Source: Stagonosporopsis chrysanthemi
Taxonomy: Eukaryota > Ascomycota > Dothideomycetes > Pleosporales > Didymellaceae
Reading direction: 5' to 3'
Assembly: GCA_022560025.1 (NCBI GenBank)
Contig: JAFISE010000260.1
Coordinates: forward strand, 1-33,927
Length of the DNA: 33,927 nt
Both the position numbers and the translations under genes were made by a program. This document shows positions 1 through 10,008 of this stretch, piece by piece. Under the pieces are notes generated by a model. It did no database searches. It saw nothing but the letters and a program-made list of their open reading frames with translations, and was not told the DNA's origin. Each line of letters opens with the position of its first letter. Within the stretch, counting starts at the first letter, position 1.

Positions 1-64
1 GAGGGAAGGAAGCGAAGGCGAGGCAATAAAGAAAGGAAGGAGCAGGAGGGAGAGAGAAAAACCG

Positions 65-100
<36 letters not shown>

Positions 101-1224
101 GCAGGACAACACAAGAAGGGCTATGCAGATCCTTACCCTAAATAGCCCTTGCATGCTCTCAGTAGGCCGCCCTGTGTGGACGGACGATGTTCCTGGGCTC
201 CGCTCCGAAATCGTCAAGAATCTGGGGAGCATGCACGTGATGTACGGAGATCGTTGATCCCCGAGAGCGGAAGTACCGGCTGGCCTGGGCGGCGTCATCT
301 TTTGCAGATGGTCGTCGAGCGGTCGAGATCGCCGTGGCGCACAAGGCTTGTACTGAACGCAGCAGGGCCAGACCGGTCGTCACGGACACATCAGCCCTCC
401 GTGGTCAGCATTGAAAGAACAGATCAGTTCAACCGTGTCCCGCGTGTCCACAACTCGAGCGCTCTTTCCCCTCAGCTGTTGGCTTGTTCAACTCCTTGCT
501 TCCTGCATGCACCCGTGAGTCGCGCCTAGCACGAAATGGTCGCCGACTAAGGTGCCTCTAGAGCATAACAGAGCCGCAAGTCTACTCGTCAACACCAGAG
601 GCAGCTCTGTGCGTCCGAATCAGATCGATCCAGTGATCGCCGGCTCGTACCGCGCCTGCGAGGCTTCGAATTTGAATTCCAAATCCCAGCCGGGCCTGTG
701 CTCCTTCCGCCGATGAACTTGTGCGCGCAACGCATTGCGCCCGTTGGACCGCGTCAAGGACTGAACGGTAAGTGTAAGAGCGTCTTCCGAGGCTTCTCTC
801 TGGTCACAGCCGCTCGCCCATTTGCTCATTGCTTGCTTTATTAAACACCCCGCCTGCGACGAGGCCAGCATCACACTTTGTCTTGATCATCCACCAGCCA
901 CCGCTCCCTTGTGCCACTTTTCTTCCCACTTCGTTCAGAGGCCACAACCTGCGTGGAATCGCGCTAGCTTCTTTTCCACGCCAGTGATCCTGATCGCCTC
1001 TTTGCTGATTGGAGTTTGTGTTCGCCAGGTCTTGCCTGTCAACCTTGAAAGTGCGGTAGCAACTGTTCTGTGTGTGTCTCATGTGCAGCGCAGGGGTCGG
1101 AACGTTGACTGACAGCCTCTAGTACGTGTCAACTCAGGCTCGGACAACCGTATACGATCATCATCAGTCGGGTGGTTCGCAATCCGTCGGGATCGTCTCC
1201 TGGTCTCTGCGACGCTCATAACAC
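1..1224. other. Left edge and long leader region of the bZIP gene, no supported gene
   Basis: The stretch starts with a purine-rich segment and a G homopolymer, then about 1.1 kb of ordinary-complexity sequence before the bZIP start codon. Short frames exist on both strands, but none has a recognisable domain or a convincing exon structure. It probably holds the promoter and 5' leader of the bZIP gene. The transcription start cannot be placed from sequence alone. Confidence 0.6.
66..98. repeat. G homopolymer, 33 bases
   Basis: An uninterrupted run of 33 G sits less than 100 bases from the window's left edge, inside a purine-rich segment. It could be a genuine polypurine tract or a sequencing/assembly artefact at a contig end. 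A matching C tract lies at the right edge. Confidence 0.95.
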
Positions 1225-3166
1225 ATGGCGACCGCCATCAAGGCCGACCCCGGCATGGGTGACTACAACAGTGGCAGTGGTGAGTGCACTTTCAACTTAC
1301 ATTATGCTTCGCTCCTCCCGCGTTTGAGATCGATCTGTTTGAGCTACGCTACTGTCTCCGCCAGTCCGTACGGCCTCCCGTCTGTCGTCACCTGTCCAAG
1401 CACCTGTTCGCCCTGTTGTCCTTTGCATCGCAAACACGCTGTAGAGACAAGTTGAGTCTCGCCAAGACCGTCTGCACAGATGTCAGCATAACGTTTGCCG
1501 TTGAGCCCCACGGCTACCGGTATGCCGGGGGCGACATACTCGCCGTGGACCAGGCCTATGGCGAGGCTACATATATGCACTCATGCCTCTGTCGTTCCGT
1601 CCCAGCTCCTAATGCACACATTATTGTAATTTTTATTATCATTTTTCTCTCTTTCCACCGTCGTCTTCTATTCATGTCAAGCACTCAATACACATCCTGG
1701 TCAGAGTTGCTAATCCTGATGCCCGGTTACTCTCCATGCGGCCAAGCTATTGAGTACACCTCTCCTGTTTCTCGACGACCTTCATTGTGTCCAACGGAAG
1801 GGCATAGGAGAGACAGCTCAATTGGTTTTGTGCCTGCTGTGGAGAGCAAAGGGCAATGGTCATCAATAGGCAGTGAATCCAAAAGCCCGCTTGCACAGTT
1901 TGGTTTCTTTAAGAGTCTGAATGAGAAGAAGACAACGCGAGGTTTGTAGCTTTCATGCGCTGTGCCAGCAATTGGCTGATTGTTTGCAGATGGACAGCCT
2001 GCGAAGAGAAGAGGGCCGAAGCCCGACAGCAAACCAGCTTTGACTCGCCGACAAGAGCTCAATCGACAGGCGCAACGGTATGCGGATTCGTCTGGCACAA
2101 GCGAATATGCACTAACTGGGTCCCCAGAACACACCGTGAGAGGAAAGAGATGTACATCAAAGCTCTCGAGCAAGAAGTTCTCCGCCTGAAAGAGACATTC
2201 GGGACGACCTCCCGAGAACGAGACCAATATGCCGAAGAGAACCGACGACTCAAAGAGCTACTCATGGCTCATGGTATTGCCTTCGATAGCATCGCGAGCC
2301 CCTCTAATGGTTTGGCGATCAATGTTGGAAGCTCAACGTACAGCTCAACTGGAAGCGTATCTGGATACGGGCCAGGATCCGCATCAACTGGCTACACCTC
2401 TCCACCGAGTGTTCATCACCGTAACGGGTCAGTCTCGCAGGACTTGATGATGCCGCCAGCGATGCACTCGCAAGTCATGCAACCAAACCAACAGGTCAGC
2501 GGACTGGATTACGACCAGATCGGTGTTGACTTTGTTTTAACGTACGACCGAACGCCCTACCTTTCTCCTCCGCCCCAGCATTAATGCGCCACACGCGCTA
2601 TGTCACTTCCTCCCTCTCATTCAACATCCTTCGTACGTTCTATTTCTTTACTTCAAAACACTCCCTATCTGACTGTTGCGCGTTGCAGTCTCGAGCGACC
2701 CTGCATGGACCACATGCAATTCCTTATGGTACGGGCCCACGATGCAGAGGAAACGATCAGCGGTCACGCACTCATGGCGACTGCGCCACCGGACTCGCAC
2801 ATCGCGAACCACCCAGAGGAGAAGTACCCTCATCAGATGCCGGACGTTGCATTGCCGGATCTGATGAAGCTGCTCGACTTGAGCGCCAGATTGCCCCTCG
2901 ATGGCGAGATCACGCCCATCATGGCTTGGGTGATGGTCCTGAAGAACGAGAACTTCAAGACGCTCACAAAAGAGGAGTTTGGTGCCATCAAGGGGGAACT
3001 TCTCGCCAAAGTGCGCTGCTACGGGTAAGTGTGCCACAGCATACTGCTGAAAGCATTTGCTGACATGTCTAGCTTTGGCGCAGTCCTTGAGGAGTTCGAA
3101 GTGCAGGATGCGTTGATGAATGCGCTTGCTGGGAGGGCGAACGGCAGCTACACGATTGGCGCGTAG
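1225..3166 (+). CDS. bZIP transcription factor (AP-1/Yap-like basic region)
   Basis: Predicted exons are 1225-1279, 1990-2077, 2128-2541, 2689-3024 and 3073-3166, giving 328 residues. Seen: a basic region at about residues 38-54 with the bZIP signature N-x7-R (N43, R51), reached only by joining exons 2 and 3, then zipper positions L61, L68, Y82 and L89. A basic KRRGPKPDSKPAL stretch precedes it. A Ser/Gly/Pro-rich middle leads to a C-terminal part with the motif LERPCMDHMQ, formed across the third intron, which reads like a second conserved block. Known: such proteins dimerise through the zipper and bind DNA in the nucleus. The target genes are not deducible. The start was chosen because exon 1 joins in phase with exon 2. 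The odd feature is a 710-nt first intron, long for this genome. The exon 1 boundary is the least certain part. Confidence 0.85.
1280..1989 (+). other. Long (710 nt) first intron of the bZIP gene
   Basis: The donor is GTGAGT after codon 18 and the acceptor is TTTGCAG before the basic region. It is roughly ten times the size of most introns in this window. Its 3' part is T-rich. A 221-codon open frame runs through it but has no recognisable domain, so I treat it as chance or as part of an unresolved alternative 5' exon. Confidence 0.6.
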
Positions 3167-3534
3167 CAACACGAAACGTACACTGTATTTAGGATACCGG
3201 CCAGCAACACTTCGGTGTTGTATTTCATATCATTCGCTCTGATACTGCAATACAATTTGAACACAACTCTACTGTTCCTCTTATGCATGTTGGTGGAGCC
3301 AGACAAGGGTCCCATGCGGGACCCTGCGTGGCGGCGGGGTGCGCCACGACTGTCGCAATGGCCTCATGCTAAACACTGACCTAGCAGCTCATCTTGAAAC
3401 CCCTTGCCCTCCTAGCCCAGACGATAAGGGCTCCTTCCACCCTGGAGTTGAGCCCATTTGTCCTTCCTCATATTTCCTTTGCTTGACGAGCTACCCCGCC
3501 ATTCCACAGAGCTTCCACTTCTACACCGCCCACC
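3167..3534. other. Intergenic: bZIP 3' end and SH3BGR-like promoter
   Basis: No gene is seen. The stretch holds a perfect 8-bp inverted repeat (3306-3325) and, before the next start codon, a pyrimidine-rich stretch typical of fungal core promoters. Confidence 0.6.
3306..3325. repeat. Perfect 8-bp inverted repeat with 4-nt loop
   Basis: The arms AGGGTCCC (3306-3313) and GGGACCCT (3318-3325) flank the loop ATGC. It lies 140 bases after the bZIP stop codon. As RNA it could form a GC-rich hairpin near the transcript end; as DNA it could be a dyad binding site. The sequence does not decide which. Confidence 0.8.
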
Positions 3535-4934
3535 ATGGCCGAGCTCGCTATCTTCGACAAAGACCCTAACCTCTACCTCTTCACCTCCTTGACCGCCGGC
3601 TCTTCCCATATTGTCACGGCGACATCGCGCATCGAAACTATCCTGAGAGCGAACAAGATTCCCTTTATCGGCCTCGACACAGCAACACACGAATTGGGCA
3701 AGAAGCTCTTCCAGCGACGAGCAGCTGGCAAGAAACTGCCGCTGCTGGTCAAGGAGGGATACGTGCTTGGTGTGCGTAAACGCAAAGTCCTCAATGCACC
3801 ACGACTGATGTTACCGTACAGGGTATCGAGGAAATCGAGGAATGGAACGAGTACGACGAGCTGCACGAAGCACTAGGCGTTGACACAGGCTTCACCGCCA
3901 ACCCCCCAAAGCCCACCTCCCTCTTCGAGCCTGCGCCGAGCAAAACACCGCCGTCGCTTGCTGATGCGCTGCCGGGCGGCTTCTCGTTCGGCCAGTCGGC
4001 TGGGCCAGCATTTGGGTCGCTTGGTGGTGTCGCCAGCAAGAGCGCTGGCAACAAATCGAAAGAGAACACACCTATTGCGAGCGCAGAGCAGAACCTCGCG
4101 ATAAGAAAAATGGGAGCTCAAGCAGCAAAGATTGCCGCGAGCAAGAAGCCTACACCGGTCAAGATCTCGACAACGAACCCTCTGTTGACCGAGAAAGTGA
4201 ATGCGAACAGCCCCGCCGATATCCTTAGCCCGAAGTCGACACCGCTGCCCAAGTCGCCGAACACTGCAACAACCGAGGAGAGCGAGGGTGAGGCAAAGGA
4301 GACAGAGCTGCCCAGCGTCCTCTCTCCGCGCTCAATACCGCTGCCTGAGACGCCTGGCGTCGCGCCGAAGCTGCAACAGCAGAAGCCAGTTCACGCACCG
4401 CCGTCGATGCACGTCGATGTCGAGAATTCTGCGCTATCTGCCGGTCCGATAAAGACTACGCAGGCGAAGAAGGAAAGCTCAGAGGAGGAGGAGGGTGACA
4501 GTGACGAAGAAGACAGCAGCGAGGAGTCTACTTCAGGGAAGACTGCTGAGAAGACACAAGACCAGGATCCCAAGGACACAAGTAAGGCGGGCGTGAGCAT
4601 CGAAGAAGGCGAACAGGAAGCGGCAGGCATCGAAGATAAGACTGAGGCATCGGCCAAGGCTGTTACAGAGGTGAAGGCGGATACTGATACTAAGGCTGTA
4701 GAGACCAAAGTGGCAGAGACCAAGACTGCAGAGCTGAAGGAGACAACTCTTGCGTCACTGCCAAAACAAAGTGTCAGCGAGGAAACAAGCGAGGAAGACG
4801 AGGAAAGTGAGGAGAGCGAGGAAGAAGAAGACACGAAGGAAGGCACAAAATCAGAAGCGAAGGACGACATCAAGAAACCCCAAGCCGAGGAAGCAAAAGA
4901 TGCATCAAAGGCCGGCGAGAGCGCTTTGGACTAG
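3535..4934 (+). CDS. SH3BGR-family thioredoxin-fold protein with long acidic C-terminal tail
   Basis: Exons 3535-3771 and 3822-4934 (50-nt intron, phase 0) encode 449 residues. The first ~100 residues resemble the SH3BGR (SH3-binding glutamic-acid-rich) family: a glutaredoxin-like fold with the conserved block reading IPFIGLDTATHELGKKLFQR and then LPLLVKEGYVLG-GIEEIEEWNEYDEL. This part has no cysteine, so it cannot act as a classical CxxC redox enzyme, as is usual for the family. A Phe/Gly/Pro linker follows, then about 270 residues of low complexity: repeated SP/TP-containing segments near LSPKSTPLPKSP and LSPRSIPLPETP (possible proline-directed phosphosites), and very acidic Glu/Ser/Lys runs. 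The tail is probably disordered. The family role is poorly defined; scaffolding is an inference. The start has a good context (CACCATGG). Confidence 0.85.
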
Positions 4935-5140
4935 TCTTCTCAGTACGCTTACGAAGCATTGCGAAGAACACGGTTTGTGTAAAGTATAGCATCGAAGATT
5001 CAGATTTCAGCGAGCACACTAGTGATAGAGATCGTGTCAATTACCTTGCCCTCGACCATATTTCCTGGACGCTTGTTACTTGACCTCAACTCGAGCATCC
5101 TCTCTCCACTGTCTCTTTGGTAGACTCGGTATTTGTGGGG

Positions 5141-5147
5141 TATAAAA
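5141..5147 (+). promoter_or_regulatory. TATA-like box (TATAAAA)
   Basis: A perfect TATAAAA is followed within about 20 bases by a CT-rich tract, as in many fungal Pol II promoters. No coding gene follows on this strand before the tRNA. It could drive a noncoding RNA or be a chance match. Confidence 0.3.
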
Positions 5148-7366
5148 ACTTCCCTTGCACAATATTTGCTTCTTTCTTCTGCTTCTACTTCCTCTGCACG
5201 TCCCATTTTCTTGTTCTGAACTTCAAGTCGACCAGAAACCAGGTGTATGCTGTGTAGCTCCGTTTCTGTTCCAATCAAGCCATAGACTGTGACATGTCTG
5301 CCACCTCCAGTATTTTTGCTCTACATGCCTTCCTCTTCTTCCCTCCTTCCAGCTTCTTCCTCTCTGTCTCCATCCTCTACTCCACCTGCACATTGCAACT
5401 ACTATCAGAAACTTGAAAGATAATAGTAATCTTCCAATATCTCACCAGATCCGTTCTCTTTTTTCAACCCGAGCATGGGCCAGGAGATGTTCGCTTCGGC
5501 CAGTGGTGCCTCTTCGAAACAAAAAAGCGGGGGAGTCTAGACTGTCTGTGCTGCTCTGTTTCTGTGTCAAACCATCCATCAAGGAAGACATGTCGGCGTC
5601 ATTCAGTACAGGTATCGTTTCTCTACAGATACGTCGACAGAAGATCAATGTCCGCGCCCGTCTCTGGCACGAATCAAGAAAACTCCCAATCACATATTCG
5701 AAGTTTCGTCTCACTCATACGCTCTCAGAGCTCTACTGCCTCTGAACAACCAGACTGTCTGGATTGAAAACGTAACCATCCTCCGAATATGTGTGTGCTG
5801 CTGCTCTGTCCGTCTCTGAAGATACCGTAACGTCTGCAGGTGTCGGTCGTCGTTCGTTGGATCTGATATCAACCTAGACACGGAGCTGTGGTTTGTTCCA
5901 TTTAGTGCCAATGTCTGTACATTTGTTCTTTTGTCCGCCTTGGAGCTCGCTACTTTTGTTTCGTCAGCTTTGCCAATATCATCCATCAAAACGAAGAACA
6001 AGCCGCACAATGTTCGAGCAGCTCTTTTGTGTCTTTCTAAAACCACCCATGCCGAAGCTAAGTCTGTGGTGACCTATAAATTCCGAAGTTGAATGCTCCT
6101 CTAGTTCTGAAAAGGCTTCGCTCAACCAATCTTTTGTTGGCTCTGGGCCATGACATATCCTCTACTTCTGTCATCGATGCGCATCGAAAGTCGAAACGAA
6201 TTGTGATGGTATCTGTGCTTCTGGTGTGTTGGTATCTGATAAAATGTGATGAGCAACCAGATGATGTCTGTTGCGGCCAGTACGATCGCAATTGCGAGGT
6301 GCACTTCAACTGATCTTCCAGCCATGTGGTTGCAAGCCCCCTGTTTTGTATCTACTCTGAAAGACTCACCGAAGTATATTATAGCTGTTCTTTGACAAAG
6401 CCTTCTGGGATCACGAAAATGGTTGCGACTGGTCCCTATTTCACTCCTCAAGCGGTTCAAAGGAGTGTATTTCTGGGATCCCTCAAAACATCGTCATTTA
6501 CGGCGGATGTCTATGTCTGGCCGAACTAGGATCGATTCGAGGGGTGATTTATGGTTCATCACCAATCTCTCGGCTTCAGACTGATGGAAGTCGCTTACAG
6601 AGCAGAAAAGGAGCTCGAACTTTGTGTGTGGACTCAAAAGCTGAAACAAGACACCGATGAGAACATGTTCTTTGACAAAAACTTTGTAAAAGGCCACGTA
6701 AATCCTCTGCATTCATATACTACAGCTTACATCTGCAACCTTTATGCCTCAAAATTAACATGACACCATTTCATGTTGATGAAGGATACGCAAATGCTCA
6801 AACCAAAAAAGACACAGATATTCCGGCTGCTCCTAATCGCTGTTTATCCAGCTGCAAAATCATGAATTACTGGGCTTACCATATAAGTTGAGTTCATCAA
6901 AACCCTTGACTTACTCAGAAATGTCTTTTTGGCTTTGCTGGAAACATACAAACTGTGATAGAACATATTTCCTCAACGTTTTTCTATTTCTTTGAAGATC
7001 CACAAGTCGAATAGGCAGCACACTTTGCTATCTTCTTCTCTTCCTGCGGATGTCCTCAAAGACTCGACGTTCCTGTATTTGTTCCAGGTTCTGTCTGTTC
7101 ATCGCTGAACGACGCACAACCACTGTGTCTTAGACAACTTTAGTAGTTTGGACCATCAAGGAATTGTACATTTCTGAATCTATCTGGTAAGTCTCTGCAC
7201 ACCATACAGTCGGTGTTGGCTAAAAATCGTCCAGCTCGAGGTCGCGTGCCAGATTCTCAAGCCATGGTGGCGAGCTTCGGCCCAACACAGGCTGGCCCAA
7301 AAAAAGCACAACTCCCACCACATCTCACCACAAAGGACACCGACGATCCCAACCGTCGACAAAGGC

Positions 7367-7371
7367 AAAAA
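7367..7371 (-). terminator. Pol III terminator of tRNA-Asp (T5 on the minus strand)
   Basis: Five A on the plus strand read as five T on the minus strand, nine bases past the discriminator base of the tRNA. This is the normal position and form of an RNA polymerase III stop. Confidence 0.75.
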
Positions 7372-7380
7372 GGATCGTAT

Positions 7381-7467
7381 CTCTCCGACGGGGAATCGAA
7401 CCCCGGCCTCCTGCGAGCTGTTCCGAGGAATGACAAGCAGAAATACTGACCACTATACTATCGAAGA
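7381..7467 (-). tRNA. tRNA-Asp(GTC) with a 15-nt intron
   Basis: The minus strand folds as a full cloverleaf: 7-bp acceptor stem (7461-7467 with 7382-7388, one G-U pair), 4-bp D stem, 5-bp anticodon stem, and 5-bp T stem with loop TTCGATT. The anticodon loop reads TTGTCA with anticodon GTC at positions 34-36, and the discriminator base is G (7381), the standard identity base for Asp. The extra 15 bases at 7416-7430 lie exactly after position 37, the canonical place for a nuclear tRNA intron; without them the tRNA is 72 nt. A T5 terminator follows. The A and B box promoters lie in the D and T arms. Confidence 0.95.
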
Positions 7468-7786
7468 TATCCAACTTTTAGCTGGGAAGAGATGTGACCG
7501 ATGAATCACTGGAAAATCATAGAAAATATAAATTAGATGAAAAGTTAAGGCCACAAATCCAAGGGCAATTTTCGCAGCTCTGTACCGTATGGAGCCCTGT
7601 GAAAGACGCGTGGGGCCGGTAGTGGCTCTCAAATGTGATGCCGAAACCCTTGAAGAAAATTTTCAAGCCGAACGGTCCTGTCCACACGGTCTGTAACTGC
7701 ACACGATCAAAGCACACTTGTCGCAAAGAACAGATCAGTTGCATAGTCACTTTCTATGATATCAAAGCCTAACTAGAATCTCGGTG
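7468..7786. other. Intergenic between tRNA-Asp and permease
   Basis: No gene is seen. This holds the 5' flank of the tRNA and the 3' flank of the permease gene, both on the minus strand. Confidence 0.6.
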
Positions 7787-9645
7787 TCAGGCGGATGGAG
7801 ACGCCATCTTCTGCAGCTTTTCAGGTGCCTCGTTTCCTGAGCCTGCTGAGATCGATCTCTGCACATTTTGACCCTCGAGAATCTGCTGCTCGTCGCCGAG
7901 CATCATGTGTGCGACATTGACCTTTGGGCCCTTGAACCACTTTCGAGCAGACACAACCCACCAGATACACACCAACAGCATTGGCACACCGTATACTATG
8001 CATGTCCAGTTCATAGCATCTGCGTGCAGATCGGCCCCTGTGACGCTTGGGAAGCACAGAATCGGCACCATCAGTATGACAAAGGCAGATGCGACGAAGC
8101 CAGTGGGCAATGAGTAGCGTCCTAGGTTCCACGGACCTGGTCGGAACCGGTTGCCGACGAAGAAGACTCGGATAAAGATTGGTGTCGTGAAGGCACTGAG
8201 TACATTAGCGTGCTGGCATGTAACAAGTACGATAAAAACTTACACGAAAGCAGCGATGGCACCTATGCTGAACAGCGCTCCGACCGCCAGTTCTCCACCA
8301 AAGATAAGCAGCAAGCAGAAAATACCCACTACGCAGTTGAGCCAGACAGCGTTGACTGGCGTAAGCGTGTGCTTGTTGACCTGCTTCCATACGTTACTGA
8401 GCGGAAAGCAGTCATCGCGTGCGTATGCGAAGGTGACTCGACTCGCAGCAATCATACATCCCTGACCCATTGAGAAACCAGCAATGATTGTCAGGGCAAG
8501 GATAGCAAGGGTCATCTTCTCGTTCATGCACTGCATGAGGTACGCCGCAAATGGCTGGCCGAGATCAGATTCCAGTACGGCGTCGATGTCGACAACAGTG
8601 TATGCAACCACAAGCTGCAAGAACCATCCGAAGATACCACCAGTGGCGGAGGTTAGGACAATAGCGCGGGGTGCAGCAAGGTTGGCGTTCGAGCACTCTT
8701 CAGCGAGATGGAATGCACTGTCGTACCCGCTCATTGTCCAGATTACGCCGATGAAACTCATGAGTACTGAGATCCCTGCTGGGAAAGAAGTTCCCTCGTA
8801 GATAGTTCCCCAGACTTCGCGAGATGGTGTGAACTTGGGAAGGCCACGTTCCTCGCGGTCTGTGCCAGCCGGGATCAAGATAATAACGACGATGAGGGCA
8901 AAGAAGTTGAAAGTCGATCCACCGGAGTTTATCTGTGCCAGCCAACGCGTTGGTAGAGACGACATGATGGCATGCAGGATCATGATGAAGACAGTGAGCA
9001 AGAAGGTTTGGTACTCGGTAGGAATGTATGAAGGATCGCGGATGGATGCTGCGGCCAGGATCATGGCTGAGATGCCATAGTTGACTGCATCGCATGTCAG
9101 TCGACGCGGTTGAGACGGTATGCGCCAGATGTGTACTGACCTGACGGCGCTGCAGTGACTTGAGCAAGCCAATTACTCCAGCCTGTAATCCATGCAGCAA
9201 AAGGTCCCCAACCTTTGGGTGCGAGCACTGCTGAAGCATAGTACAGTCCTCCACTTGTTGGCATAGCGCTACACAGCTCTGCCATACTACATGCCACACA
9301 CTGGATCCCGATCATGGCGATCATCCAACCCCAAACCATCCCTTTACAAATCAGCGAACATGGTCCTTATCAAGGAGTACAGTGCAACGCACCGGCAGTT
9401 CCGGCATATCCCATGCCATAGTACAATGTACTTGCAAAACTGGGTAACAGCCCCAACACCGCAAAGCTCACACAGAAGGTGGTGAAAAGACTGAATTCTC
9501 GCTTGAATTCACTCTTATAACCTAGCGCAGCCAGAACCTCCTCATCCGCGTTGAACTCATGAGTCGGATCGTAAGGCACGTCACCTCCGGGCAAGACGCT
9601 GGTCATGGGCTCGTCCGCGACGGTGTGTTTGTGTGTCGATGACAT
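7787..9645 (-). CDS. APC-superfamily permease, GABA/choline/amino acid type (Uga4/Hnm1-like)
   Basis: Exons in transcript order are 9645-9393, 9341-9141, 9084-8244 and 8195-7787, with introns of 51, 56 and 48 nt, giving 567 residues. The hydrophilic N-terminus ends with LGYKSEFKREFSLFTTFCVSF, the entry to the first membrane segment of this family. About twelve hydrophobic segments follow. Further family blocks are SAMPTSGGLYY, the loop GYDSAFHLAEECSNANLAAPRAI and GCMIAASRVTFAYARDDCFP. It acts as a proton-coupled importer in the plasma membrane (or vacuole) in known relatives. Substrate cannot be told from sequence: GABA, choline, other amino acids and related amines are all used by this subfamily. 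Four GATA-type motifs 270-360 bases upstream would fit nitrogen control. All junctions keep the family blocks intact. Confidence 0.93.
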
Positions 9646-9677
9646 GGCTGTGCATCCGCGAAAGCAGTGGCGTCGGT

Positions 9678-9697
9678 GGCTGGCTGGCTGGCTGGCT
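9678..9697. repeat. GGCT tetranucleotide repeat
   Basis: About four to five copies of GGCT lie just upstream of the permease start codon, probably within its 5' leader. Such microsatellites are often length-polymorphic. Confidence 0.8.
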
Positions 9698-9916
9698 CAA
9701 AACAACGGGGGCAGCAGCAATAGCTTCAGGTACCAGCTGAACGATGCAAGAAGGCTAGGTTGCACAGCGGAACAACGAGCGACGTTGGCACGCATTATAT
9801 CAAGATCCCTTGCCAATCTTGGCCCCGATCGTGACTACAAGCCACGAGCGGGGAACGTGAACCGCCGTTTCTCGCAACGGGTGCATGGCGAAGCGCGATA
9901 CAGTGGTACGCAACGC

Positions 9917-10008
9917 CTATCTATCGGGTACAGCGTAAACTTGCCTTGTTAGGGGTTACAGTCGGCGAATGACAGGTGGCGATGGCGGGAGTCCCTATCT
10001 CTTTATCA
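9917..10008 (-). promoter_or_regulatory. Cluster of four GATA-factor motifs upstream of the permease
   Basis: On the minus strand HGATAR occurs as CGATAG/AGATAG overlapping at 9917-9926, AGATAG at 9995-10000 and TGATAA at 10003-10008. Paired GATA sites upstream of permeases are classic targets of AreA-type nitrogen regulators in ascomycetes. The link here is inferred from motif and position only. Confidence 0.45.

Larger units (their letters stand above)
4935..7380. other. 2.4-kb gene-poor region, possible noncoding transcript
   Basis: Short frames occur on both strands, but none shows a domain, a splice-joined extension or family resemblance. A TATA-like box (5141-5147) is followed by a strongly pyrimidine-rich stretch (about 5161-5410), which looks like a Pol II promoter without a visible coding sequence behind it. 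Loose repeats such as GCTGCTCTGT, TTCTTTGACAAA and CATCCATCAA recur at different places. One segment (6246-6313) has a perfect C-box-like GTGATGA and a downstream CTGA. A noncoding transcript is possible but unproven. Confidence 0.5.

Noticed and set aside
1284..1949. 221-codon plus-strand frame between bZIP exons
   Set aside because: It lies wholly inside intron 1, has no recognisable domain, and an overlapping frame of similar length exists on the other strand. Kept only as a finding about the long intron.
4391..4873. 160-codon minus-strand Ser-rich frame
   Set aside because: It is the antisense of the Glu/Lys/Ser-rich tail of the SH3BGR-like gene. GAG/GAA-rich codons read as CTC/TTC on the other strand.
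7213..7449. 78-codon plus-strand frame
   Set aside because: It runs antisense through tRNA-Asp and has no protein signature.
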